Positions 1-6,267 of a stretch of DNA of 6,560 nt are shown here, in pieces (position 1 is the stretch's first letter; each line of letters starts with the position of its first letter). The position numbers and the translations under genes are program-made. The notes beneath the pieces were generated by a model that was not told the DNA's origin, did no database searches, and worked only from the letters and a program-made list of their open reading frames with translations. Source of the DNA: Clostridiales bacterium UBA735 (GTDB lineage: Bacteria; Bacillota; Clostridia; Oscillospirales; Oscillospiraceae); assembly GCA_002298695.1 (NCBI GenBank), contig DBLB01000168.1:756-7315 (forward strand), in the 5' to 3' direction.

Positions 1-1
1 G

Positions 2-796
2 TTGAAAAAAGGTCTCGGCTGGCTGGGCGAAGCACGCATCCCGCTCTATGCGGGCAATACGGCGTTTTTCCTGCTGCTCTCGGTCTTCCCGCTGGCAAGC
101 CTGCTTCTGGCCATGCTTCAGCGGACCAGCCTTCAGCAGGCGGACGTGCTGCGCTTTCTGGCGCAGGTCTCGCCGGAGGCGCTCCTGCCGCTGTTTGAAA
201 GCCTGCTCGCCGGCCTCTACCAGGTGCAGCCGGTGTCGCTGATCTCCGTCAGTGCAGTCACGCTTGCCTGGTCGAGCTCCAAGGGAATGTACAGCCTGCT
301 TCAGGGGCTGAACGCCGTCGACGGCCTCCGCGAGACGCGCTCCTATCTGCGCCTGCGTCTGCTCTGCATCTTCTGTACGCTGGCGATGCTGCTGGCTCTC
401 GTGGTGACGCTGCTGCTGAACGTCTACGGCAAATCTCTGCTGCGCCTGCTGGCCGGCAGCGGCGGCTGGGTCGACCGGGTGCTGGAATTTTCCATGCGCT
501 ATCTGCACCTCTATTCCACGGCCTTCCTGCTGCTGATCTTCACGTTTTTCTATCTCGTCCTGCCAAATGCCCGCCAGCGCCTGACGCGCGTGCTGCCCGG
601 CGCGCTGGCCGCCGCCGTGGCCTGGAACGTGTTTTCTTCGGCACTTTCGATTTATGTAAACCATTTTCCGCGCGCCGCCAGCCTGTACGGCAGCCTGACG
701 CTGCTGCTGTTCAGCCTGCTCTGGCTGTATATCTGCATCTCCATCATGTTCTACGGCGCGCTGCTCAACCGCCTGCTGGCCGGAAGGAGCGACTGA
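2..796 (+). CDS. YihY/virulence factor BrkB family membrane protein (5' end uncertain)
   Basis: This 264-residue polytopic inner-membrane protein matches the YihY/BrkB family by pattern. An N-terminal AxxTAFFLLLSVFPL-like segment (residues 17-31) leads into the first membrane helix. The W-SSS-KG motif (90-95) is followed by an LLQGLN-like stretch, and the C-terminal helix is preceded by YGSL and contains LWLYI. I count about six membrane segments, near residues 19-39, 78-98, 117-141, 168-188, 197-219 and 231-256. The family is widespread; its older label of ribonuclease BN was wrong and its transport or envelope role is unsettled. The apparent start is a TTG at base 2. The family usually has a few more residues before the first helix, and upstream sequence is missing, so this may be an internal Leu codon of a gene starting outside the window. 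The usual GAExN near the C-terminus reads GALLN here. The stop lies 1 nt before the next ATG, so the two are probably co-transcribed. Confidence 0.9.
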   Translation: MKKGLGWLGEARIPLYAGNTAFFLLLSVFPLASLLLAMLQRTSLQQADVLRFLAQVSPEALLPLFESLLAGLYQVQPVSLISVSAVTLAWSSSKGMYSLLQGLNAVDGLRETRSYLRLRLLCIFCTLAMLLALVVTLLLNVYGKSLLRLLAGSGGWVDRVLEFSMRYLHLYSTAFLLLIFTFFYLVLPNARQRLTRVLPGALAAAVAWNVFSSALSIYVNHFPRAASLYGSLTLLLFSLLWLYICISIMFYGALLNRLLAGRSD

Positions 797-797
797 A

Positions 798-1691
798 ATG
801 TTCGGCTATGTCACGGCAAACCTTGCTGCGCTGGACGATGCGCAGCGCCTGCGCTACCGCGGCTGCTACTGCGGCCTCTGCCGCGCGCTGCAAGCGGAAT
901 ACGGCGCGCCGGCGCGGATGGCGCTGACCTACGATATGACGTTTCTCACGCTGCTGCTCTCCTCGCTCTATGAACCGGACGAGCAGACCGGCACGCAGCG
1001 CTGCGCCGCGCATCTGTTCCATCCGCACGCATGGTGGCAAAACCGCATCACGCGCTATGCCGCGGCCATGAATACGCTGCTGGCCTATGACAAATGCCTC
1101 GACGACTGGCAGGACGACCGGAATCTGCTCCGCCGCGCCGAGGCGCAGCTGCTTGCCCCGGCGGCGCGCCGGGCGGCTGCGGACTGGCCGCGGCAGAGCG
1201 ATGCGGCGGCGCAGCAGCTGCGGCAGCTTGCCGCGCTCGAGCAGCCCGGTCTGCCCTTTTCCGAGGACGCCGCAGCCTGTTTCGGGAACCTGATGGCCGA
1301 ATTGTTCGTCTATCAGGAAGACCGCTGGTCCCCGGCCCTGCGCCGCTTCGGCTTTGCTCTCGGAAAATTCGTCTATTTTCTTGACGCAGCCTGCGACCTG
1401 GCGGACGATACGCGCCGCGGACGCTATAATCCGCTCACCCCGCTGCGCCTTGCCTCCGGGCAGGATTTTGCGCCGCAGCTGCGGCTGCTGATCGCAGACG
1501 CCGCGGCGGAATTTGAACGCCTGCCGCTGGTGCAGGACGCCGGGCTGCTGCGCAATGTGCTCTATCTCGGCGTCTGGCAGCAGTTTTCCCGCCATTTCCC
1601 AACGGAAGCGTCCGTTGACGCAAAAGGAGAACAGATACATGGATCAGGATCCCTACCGCGTTCTGGGGCTGGAGCCCGGCGCGAGCGATGA
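798..1691 (+). CDS. DUF5685 family protein
   Basis: This 297-residue protein of unknown function is recognisable as DUF5685 by its N-terminus: MFGYV, then Y-x-G-C-Y-C-G-L-C (Cys23, 25, 28), then a [12 protein letters not shown] stretch (35-50). It is helical, predicted soluble, with no signal peptide. Cys69 with His72 and His76 may add metal ligands. Two Asp-rich motifs stand out: D98, D102, D103, D106 and D107 in the first, and D196, D200, D203 and D204 followed by RRGRYNP (206-212) in the second. Their order and spacing recall the paired Asp motifs of class I isoprenoid synthases, especially squalene/phytoene synthases; this is my inference, not a documented assignment. The ATG at 798 has GGAAGGA at 782-788. 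The last 17 codons or so overlap the next gene's start, and the tail after about residue 275 looks unstructured. Confidence 0.88.
   Translation: MFGYVTANLAALDDAQRLRYRGCYCGLCRALQAEYGAPARMALTYDMTFLTLLLSSLYEPDEQTGTQRCAAHLFHPHAWWQNRITRYAAAMNTLLAYDKCLDDWQDDRNLLRRAEAQLLAPAARRAAADWPRQSDAAAQQLRQLAALEQPGLPFSEDAAACFGNLMAELFVYQEDRWSPALRRFGFALGKFVYFLDAACDLADDTRRGRYNPLTPLRLASGQDFAPQLRLLIADAAAEFERLPLVQDAGLLRNVLYLGVWQQFSRHFPTEASVDAKGEQIHGSGSLPRSGAGARRER
1622..1630 (+). promoter_or_regulatory. Ribosome binding site of the J-domain gene
   Basis: AAAAGGAGA lies 8 nt before the ATG at 1639, inside the end of the DUF5685 gene. It fixes the J-domain protein start at 1639 and not at the earlier in-frame ATG at 1513, which lacks such a site and would prepend 42 residues with no resemblance to the family. 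Confidence 0.8.
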
Positions 1692-2271
1692 GGAGGTCAA
1701 GCGCGCTTACCGTGCGCTGGCAAAAAAATACCACCCGGACATCAATCCGGGCGACGCGCAGGCGGCGGCGCGCATGAACGAGATCAACGCCGCCTATGAC
1801 GCCATCAAAAACCCGCAGCCCGCCGCACAGCAGACGGCATACCGGGAAGATTACGGCGACCCGTTCGCCGGCTGGTACCGCGCGTCCGACCGGCAGGCCG
1901 ACCCGCTGGAATCCGCCCGTCGCTGGCTGCTGGTCGGGGCCTACGGCAATGTGCTGCAATCGCTCGGCGCCGTGCCGGAGACGCAGCGGACGGCGGAGTG
2001 GTATTACCTGGCCGCCGTTGCCAACGCCAACCTCGGCAGCCGCGTGCTGGCGCACGAGCAGATCCTCCACGCCTGCGCGATGGATCCCGGCAACGCGAAT
2101 TATCAGCGCTTCCGCACCGAGCTGGAAAAGCCCGGCGAGGCATACCGGCAGACGCAGAGCGGCCTCCATGTCGATCTGGGGCAGGGCCTCTGCGCGGCCT
2201 GCGGCGCGTGCTCGCTGTTCTCCTGGCTCTGCGGCGGCGGCTTCGGCTGCCCGGTGATCTGCTGCTGTTGA
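1639..2271 (+). CDS. J-domain (DnaJ-like) protein with TPR-like segment and Cys-rich C-terminal tail
   Basis: This 210-residue protein opens directly with a J domain (about residues 3-58): DPYRVLGL, helix [19 protein letters not shown] with the diagnostic HPD at 32-34, then helix III with the [10 protein letters not shown] pattern. J domains stimulate the ATPase of DnaK/Hsp70, so this is a co-chaperone. It is not DnaJ itself: it lacks the G/F region, the CxxCxGxG zinc repeats and the C-terminal substrate-binding domains. Residues 94-155 form helices resembling a TPR pair. The last 26 residues contain eight cysteines (185, 188, 191, 198, 204, 208, 209, 210) and end in three consecutive Cys. 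Short clostridial J-proteins often end in a similar Cys-rich tail. It could bind metal, be acylated or associate with the membrane; the sequence does not decide. The start overlaps DUF5685 by 53 nt, suggesting translational coupling. Confidence 0.94.
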   Translation: MDQDPYRVLGLEPGASDEEVKRAYRALAKKYHPDINPGDAQAAARMNEINAAYDAIKNPQPAAQQTAYREDYGDPFAGWYRASDRQADPLESARRWLLVGAYGNVLQSLGAVPETQRTAEWYYLAAVANANLGSRVLAHEQILHACAMDPGNANYQRFRTELEKPGEAYRQTQSGLHVDLGQGLCAACGACSLFSWLCGGGFGCPVICCC

Positions 2272-2341
2272 GCAAGGGCGGCCGCAACCGACGACCGCGT
2301 CACCAGACGACGCACCGGACCTCTGGAAAGGAGATTGTCTT

Positions 2342-3736
2342 ATGAAACAGAAACGATGGATCGCATGCCTGCTGGCCTGCGTGTTGCTGCTGACGCTCGC
2401 GGCCTGCCGGAAGCAGACCGCGCCCGTACAGGACGCAGATACGCCGGACGCTGCCGTTACGGATCCTTCACGGTTGCCTGACGGTTCAGAGGCCGGTTCG
2501 GAGAACGGTTCCGAACCGGGGGAACCGGACACGGACACGCCGGAACAAAGCCCGGATGAGACCATAAACGAGACCCCGGACACGCCGGAAACCGCCCAGC
2601 CGGACCCGGATGCGCCACTGTCCGTGTCCTATCAGCAAACCCGCTATTACGGCATGGTGGATGACGGCATGGCCTGCTATGTCGACTATCCCCGCATCCG
2701 CGTCAACGACGCGGAATATACGGCGCTGGCCGACGCGCTCGATACGCTGAATGCGGCGCTCTATCAGAAGGCGTTTTCCACGGGCGAGGCCCTGACGGCG
2801 CTGCCGCGCAGCGATATGATCTACAGCGCATCGATCACGCAGTCCGTTCTGCGCGCCGACCAGGCGTGTCTCAGCCTCCTGTTTGAAACGTTCCGCAGCG
2901 ACGGCGCAGAGCAGCCCGAATGGTCGTTCGCCGCAGCCAATTTTGACCCAAAAACCGGCGCGCAGCTGACGCTGGACGATGTGTTTTCCGACGCTTCGGC
3001 GCTGCCGGAGCTTCTGCGGGCGCGGCTGGAGGCGGCATATCCCGGCGTTTCGTTCACAGCCGACCTCTGGGCGGTGCTCTCGTCCGGGACGGACTGGGAG
3101 GAGCGCGCAGACACGGACGGACTGCGCTATACCTGGGCGCTGAGCTATGACGGTGTGGAATTCTACTTCGCGCCCGGTTCGATCGCGGACTACGGCGCGG
3201 GCGCGTTCCATGTCACGGTCCGCTATGATGAACAGCCCGCGGCGCTGCGCGGGACGTTCCGGACGCTGCCGCGCGCCTATGCCGTGTCGCTGGCCCATCA
3301 GACGGAATACGAGACGGATCTGGACGGCGACGGCACGGCGGACCGCCTGCTGGTCGAGGTCCCGGCCACGATGCAGACCGGCTGGGCGGTGGAGCAGCTG
3401 ACCGTCACGGTGGACGGCGTACAGACGTCGCAGCCCTGCCCGGCCAACACCACCGCGGTGCAGCTTTATCTGCTCCATACGGCGCAGGACACGCTGCTCT
3501 ATGCGCAGTGCACCGACACGGCCGGGACAGGGGCGCTGATGATCTTCCGCCTCGGCGCGGACGGCGCGGAATTCGTGCAGACGATGACACAGACGCGCCT
3601 GCATATCCGCGAGGCAAACGGTGCGTTCTGGTCGGATATTCTGACAAATCCGGAACAAATCTGCCTGGATACGGCGGAGGGCGTCGGGCTGATCTATGCA
3701 GCGGATGCAGACGGGCTGCCGCAGCTTGCGGAGTGA
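2342..3736 (+). CDS. Lipoprotein with RsiV/PdaC-like (DUF4163-DUF3298) domains
   Basis: This 464-residue protein has a lipoprotein signal: basic MKQKR, a hydrophobic stretch (7-18) and lipobox LAAC with acceptor Cys22. Residues 23-92 are a low-complexity Pro/Asp/Glu/Thr/Ser linker, including GSEA-GSEN-GSEP (48-59), which would hold the domain away from the membrane. Residues 95-195 resemble the DUF4163/PdaC N-domain. Residues 200-297 fit DUF3298: a TGAQLTLDDVF motif (205-215), then the VEFYFAPGSIADYGAG block (272-287). This pair occurs in the anti-sigma factor RsiV and the deacetylase PdaC, where it can sense or bind cell-wall ligands. Here there is no polysaccharide deacetylase domain and no adjacent sigma factor. 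Residues 326-334 (DLDGDGTAD) form an EF-hand/dockerin-like Ca2+ loop. AAAGGAG (2327-2333) sits 8 nt before the ATG. The fold call is good; the role is unknown. Confidence 0.87.
   Translation: MKQKRWIACLLACVLLLTLAACRKQTAPVQDADTPDAAVTDPSRLPDGSEAGSENGSEPGEPDTDTPEQSPDETINETPDTPETAQPDPDAPLSVSYQQTRYYGMVDDGMACYVDYPRIRVNDAEYTALADALDTLNAALYQKAFSTGEALTALPRSDMIYSASITQSVLRADQACLSLLFETFRSDGAEQPEWSFAAANFDPKTGAQLTLDDVFSDASALPELLRARLEAAYPGVSFTADLWAVLSSGTDWEERADTDGLRYTWALSYDGVEFYFAPGSIADYGAGAFHVTVRYDEQPAALRGTFRTLPRAYAVSLAHQTEYETDLDGDGTADRLLVEVPATMQTGWAVEQLTVTVDGVQTSQPCPANTTAVQLYLLHTAQDTLLYAQCTDTAGTGALMIFRLGADGAEFVQTMTQTRLHIREANGAFWSDILTNPEQICLDTAEGVGLIYAADADGLPQLAE
2483..2518 (+). repeat. Three tandem 12-bp units encoding GSEx in the lipoprotein linker
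   Basis: Units at 2483-2494, 2495-2506 and 2507-2518 each begin GGTTC and encode Gly-Ser-Glu-x (A, N, P). A fourth, shortened unit gives Gly-Glu-Pro. Within them 2493-2502 (CCGGTTCGGA) and 2510-2519 (TCCGAACCGG) form a perfect 10-bp inverted repeat with a 7-nt loop. Nearby, a 14-bp exact direct repeat (CGGACACGCCGGAA) occurs at 2532-2545 and 2577-2590, in the same reading frame. This fits linker growth by slippage or duplication. Confidence 0.7.
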
Positions 3737-3747
3737 GGGAGGACAAA

Positions 3748-4584
3748 ATGTCAGAACAGGAGATTCGTCTGGTTGCGCTCGATCTGGACGGGACGCTGCT
3801 GGATTCGCAGAAGCGCCTGACGGCGCGCAGCCTTGCGGCGCTGGAGCGCGCTGCGGCACGCGGCATTGCGATCGTCCCGACAACGGGCCGCTTTTTCGAC
3901 GCGATCCCGGAGGTGCTGCGCGTGCAGCCCTTCCTCCGCTATGCCATCACCATCAACGGCGCACAGGCGCTCGACGTCCGGACAGGCGAGGTGATCTACC
4001 GCGCGGAGATGCCGTGGCAGCTGGCCGTGTCGCTGATGGAATATCTGGAAAGCCGCGGGTCGCTCTACGACTGCTATCAGGACAGCTGGGGCTGGATGAC
4101 GGCGGCGATGATGGAACGTGTGGATGAGTATGTCCGCGACCCGATCTATCGGGAGATGATCCGGACGTACCGCAAGCCGGTGCCGGAGCTCAAGGCGTTT
4201 ATCCGGGCGCGCGGACGCGGCATCCAGAAGGTGCAGGCGTTCCCGGGCGATGCGGCGGTCCGCGCAGATCTGCTTCAGACGTTGGACAAACGCTTCCCGG
4301 GACTGGTTGCAACGACGTCCATCCCGGAAAACGTGGAGATCAACGCCGCGGCAGCCAACAAGGGACAGGCGCTTCTGGCGCTGGCGGCGCATCTCGGACT
4401 GCGGCGGGAGCAGACGATGGCGTTCGGCGACGGGTCAAATGACATCAGCATGCTCCGAGCGGCAGGCGTCGGCGTGGCCATGGCGAACGCATCGCCCGCG
4501 GTGCTGGCCGCGGCGGATCGCACGACTGCATCCTGCGATGAGGACGGCGTCGCGCAGGTGCTGGAACAGCTTTTAGACCGCTGA
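3748..4584 (+). CDS. Cof-type HAD-IIB family hydrolase (sugar-phosphate-phosphatase-like)
   Basis: This 278-residue cytosolic phosphatase of the haloacid dehalogenase superfamily, Cof/HAD-IIB branch, has every catalytic motif. Motif I is DLDGTLL with nucleophile Asp12 and acid/base Asp14. Motif II is TTGR (45-48). Motif III Lys205 lies in NKGQAL. Motif IV is GDGSND (227-232) with Asp228 and Asp232 for Mg2+. The cap domain lies between motifs II and III (about 80-190), as in type IIB enzymes. Relatives dephosphorylate sugar phosphates, FMN or pyridoxal phosphate; the substrate cannot be told here. The ATG at 3748 follows GGGAGGA (3737-3743) and is 11 nt after the lipoprotein stop, so it is probably the last gene of the operon. 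A longer in-frame extension back to 3508 lies inside the lipoprotein gene and is not family-like. Confidence 0.95.
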   Translation: MSEQEIRLVALDLDGTLLDSQKRLTARSLAALERAAARGIAIVPTTGRFFDAIPEVLRVQPFLRYAITINGAQALDVRTGEVIYRAEMPWQLAVSLMEYLESRGSLYDCYQDSWGWMTAAMMERVDEYVRDPIYREMIRTYRKPVPELKAFIRARGRGIQKVQAFPGDAAVRADLLQTLDKRFPGLVATTSIPENVEINAAAANKGQALLALAAHLGLRREQTMAFGDGSNDISMLRAAGVGVAMANASPAVLAAADRTTASCDEDGVAQVLEQLLDR

Positions 4585-4590
4585 AATATG

Positions 4591-4636
4591 GAAAAAACAG
4601 CCCCGGAGCGCTGCGGAACGCAGACTCCGGGGCTGT
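4591..4636 (-). terminator. Intrinsic terminator for the - strand SH3b gene, possibly bidirectional
   Basis: A perfect 12-bp stem pairs 4597-4608 (ACAGCCCCGGAG) with 4625-4636. An inner 5-bp stem pairs 4611-4615 with 4619-4623 around the triloop GAA. Read on the - strand, the stem is followed at once by TTTTTTC (complement of 4591-4597), the classic intrinsic form. Read on the + strand it is followed by AATTG, with no T tract, although it starts only 12 nt after the HAD gene's stop and may still slow transcription there. The - strand gene ends at 4806, giving a 3' UTR of about 210 nt. Confidence 0.75.
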
Positions 4637-4683
4637 AATTGTCCGAACAGGCCTGGAGGGTGATCGGTGCTGGTGCGTGGGGA

Positions 4684-4739
4684 TCCGCCCGGCGGGCTTG
4701 CGGAAAATCAGGGCGTACTGCCGGGCGGACAGGATTTTT
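4684..4739 (+). terminator. Candidate + strand terminator hairpin
   Basis: TCCGCCCGGC (4684-4693) pairs perfectly with GCCGGGCGGA (4720-4729) across a 26-nt loop. CAGGA and then TTTTTATTT (4735-4743) follow on the + strand. The long loop and the 5-nt gap before the T tract make this weaker than a standard terminator. No T tract follows it on the - strand. Confidence 0.4.
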
Positions 4740-4754
4740 ATTTGCAGTGCAGAA

Positions 4755-4793
4755 GGCGCTCCTGATGCGATCATCAGGAGCGCCGGAATTTTT
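4755..4793 (+). terminator. Candidate + strand terminator for the HAD operon
   Basis: A perfect 13-bp stem, GGCGCTCCTGATG (4755-4767) with 4772-4784, has a CGAT tetraloop and is followed on the + strand by GGAA and then TTTTT (4789-4793). The - strand side has no T run after the stem. It lies about 170 nt after the HAD stop and about 13 nt before the opposing gene's stop codon. It is the strongest + strand terminator candidate in the convergent region. Confidence 0.6.
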
Positions 4794-4805
4794 GCCCGGA
4801 CAGGA

Positions 4806-6137
4806 TCAGTCGGGGACTTTGAGGTATTGGCTGGACATATAAGCGCGCTGCGTATCATACCAGATCTCACACCATTCATCCGACACACCGATCACGGCGA
4901 CGGAGCTGCCTTCCGGCATGGTCATGAGGATGTTGCTGGACGTGGACGGGGCGGAGCGGACATTGATGTCGCCCGTCGTGACCATCTGCGCCGCCGTGGC
5001 GGTGAAGTCCGCGCTCAGGTCGCCGTACCAGTCTGCGTCATTGCGCGCCGGGACGCCGCCGGCGTTGTTCGCGCCGATGATCGCCGCGACCATGCAGGAA
5101 TCCTTCGTGGTCAGCGTGGCAAGGCCGGAATCTCCGCGGACCGTTGCGCTCCACGTATCGGAAGACCAGGTCAGTGCAAGGCTGTACGTCGTCCCCTCCA
5201 TTTCGACCGTATAGGGCGTGATGTCATCCATCGGTTCGGTCTGACGGTAATCCGCATTCACGATGATCTGCGAGAGCGTCACGGCATCCTGCTCCGGCAG
5301 TTGCACGGGGTCGCCGTCGTTATAGCAGATGCTGGCGGTGCCGGTCGGCTCCGGTTCGGTGACGACCGGGACGTTGACGGCGAACATGCCGCTCGTGCCG
5401 TCCTGCTCGAACGTGAAGATCAGCGTCTGGGCCGAACCCTTCGGGACGATGGTGAAGCCGCCCTCGCTGCCCGTGACCGTATAGAGGCCCGATTCTTCAT
5501 AATACGCGCGGAATGCATCGGCCAGCGTCTCGCCGTCTTCGAGCGCGTCGCTGCCGCAGGCATAGGCCGTGCCGGGCTGGATCTGCGCGCCCATGTTGTC
5601 GACCAGTGCGCTGTCGGCAATCAGGTGCAGCGGCAGCAGAATGTCGAGGCGGCTGCCGTCGAGCGCGACCTCGCGGTGCGTGCCCATGAAGATGTAATAG
5701 TTGGCGACGTCTTTGGCGTAGAGCACCCAGTGGTCGATGCCCGTTTCGCTCTGCTTCGTGAACAGATAGCACGTGCCGTGGGCGTTGGTATAGGCGGCAG
5801 AGGTAACGCCGTCGTTGTTTTTGGTGATGGTCTTGACCAGGGACGAGAGCTTTTTGGTGGTTTCAAACTGGTAGCCGCCGTAGGACAGGTAGTCTCCCTC
5901 GTTGAGCTTGGTCGAGAGCGGCAGCTTCAGCTCCGCTTCCGAGGAGAACGCCTGCGCGAGGACGGTCGTGTCCGGCGCGGCGGAGCAGCTCTTGGCGATG
6001 ACGACGATAACAGCGACGAACACCACGAGGATGGCGGCCAGGGTCAGCAGCGTCTTTTTCGGCAATTCCATCAGACGACGGAAAAAACTCTTGGGCTTTC
6101 TTCTGCGCCGGGGCTGATTCGTTCTTTCTTCTTCCAT
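4806..6137 (-). CDS. Membrane-anchored protein with C-terminal SH3b domain
   Basis: This 443-residue protein has a short, very basic cytoplasmic N-terminus (RRRRK within residues 10-14), one membrane helix (about 28-48) and a large part that should lie outside the cell. Residues 386-443 form a bacterial SH3 (SH3b/SH3_3) domain, with the INVRSAPSTSSNIL signature (391-404), a VAVIGVSDEWCEIW strand pair (413-426) and the ending AYMSSQYLKV. SH3b domains commonly bind peptidoglycan or cell-wall polymers, so an envelope role is likely. Residues 52-385 are not recognised; they look like mixed beta-rich repeats without a clear catalytic motif. The start at 6137 is chosen because GGAGGG lies 6 nt upstream and the promoter's predicted start near 6201 excludes the longer in-frame ATG at 6392. 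It is transcribed alone, away from the HAD gene at 6327. Confidence 0.9.
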   Translation of the reverse strand: MEEERTNQPRRRRKPKSFFRRLMELPKKTLLTLAAILVVFVAVIVVIAKSCSAAPDTTVLAQAFSSEAELKLPLSTKLNEGDYLSYGGYQFETTKKLSSLVKTITKNNDGVTSAAYTNAHGTCYLFTKQSETGIDHWVLYAKDVANYYIFMGTHREVALDGSRLDILLPLHLIADSALVDNMGAQIQPGTAYACGSDALEDGETLADAFRAYYEESGLYTVTGSEGGFTIVPKGSAQTLIFTFEQDGTSGMFAVNVPVVTEPEPTGTASICYNDGDPVQLPEQDAVTLSQIIVNADYRQTEPMDDITPYTVEMEGTTYSLALTWSSDTWSATVRGDSGLATLTTKDSCMVAAIIGANNAGGVPARNDADWYGDLSADFTATAAQMVTTGDINVRSAPSTSSNILMTMPEGSSVAVIGVSDEWCEIWYDTQRAYMSSQYLKVPD

Positions 6138-6143
6138 CTGAAT

Positions 6144-6149
6144 CCCTCC
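6144..6149 (-). promoter_or_regulatory. Ribosome binding site deciding the SH3b gene start
   Basis: GGAGGG on the - strand (CCCTCC on +) with a 6-nt spacer to the ATG at 6137. It selects this start over the upstream ATG at 6392, which would add 85 residues that read through the promoter region. Confidence 0.8.
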
Positions 6150-6170
6150 GTATGACAGTTGGCTTTCAAT

Positions 6171-6192
6171 GTGCCGCACGGGGTGCGGACAC
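6171..6192 (-). other. Small hairpin in the 5' leader of the SH3b gene
   Basis: CCGCAC (6174-6179) pairs with GTGCGG (6183-6188) around a GGG triloop. The stem extends by GTG/CAC (6171-6173 with 6190-6192) past a single bulged base. It lies between the predicted transcription start and the ribosome binding site. It may affect mRNA stability or translation; nothing identifies a known riboswitch or leader class. Confidence 0.35.
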
Positions 6193-6207
6193 CGACAGCT
6201 TTTCACA

Positions 6208-6236
6208 AGTATAGCATACTTTACGGAAAATAGCAA
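6208..6236 (-). promoter_or_regulatory. Sigma-A type promoter for the SH3b gene
   Basis: On the - strand: -35 TTGCTA (6236-6231), a 17-bp spacer, and -10 TATACT (6213-6208) preceded by TGC, an extended -10. Predicted start near 6201, giving a leader of about 64 nt before the ATG at 6137. Confidence 0.72.
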
Positions 6237-6267
6237 ATATTCGCTGGAAAGTCGCCGATCTTTTTTC

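Noticed and set aside
765..1640. 291-codon open frame on the - strand opposite DUF5685
   Set aside because: It mirrors the DUF5685 gene almost exactly, which is typical of a high-GC third-position shadow; no domain is seen.
1435..2583. 382-codon open frame on the - strand across DUF5685, the J-protein and the lipoprotein start
   Set aside because: It covers three well-supported + strand coding segments and reads as low-complexity Ala/Arg/Gly sequence.
3508..3747. N-terminal extension of the Cof-type HAD gene
   Set aside because: It lies inside the lipoprotein coding region in another frame. The HAD family begins a few residues before motif I, and a good ribosome binding site precedes 3748.
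2486..3883. 465-codon open frame on the - strand opposite the lipoprotein and HAD genes
   Set aside because: It spans the junction of two good + strand genes, is Arg-rich and lacks any motif or ribosome binding site.
4727..4806. Short repeated GGACAGGAT (4727-4735 and 4798-4806), considered as a mobile-element or attachment-site trace
   Set aside because: Only nine bases match exactly, there are no terminal inverted repeats around it and no integrase or transposase nearby; chance is sufficient.
4639..4842. Small + strand open frame of 67 codons in the convergent intergenic region
   Set aside because: TTG start, no ribosome binding site, and it runs through three hairpins into the antisense of the SH3b gene.
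4677..6155. 492-codon open frame on the + strand opposite the SH3b gene
   Set aside because: Its product is Arg/Asp/Ala-rich with no recognisable domain, it has no ribosome binding site, and the opposite strand encodes a clear membrane anchor and SH3b domain with a proper start and promoter. It is a GC-rich shadow.
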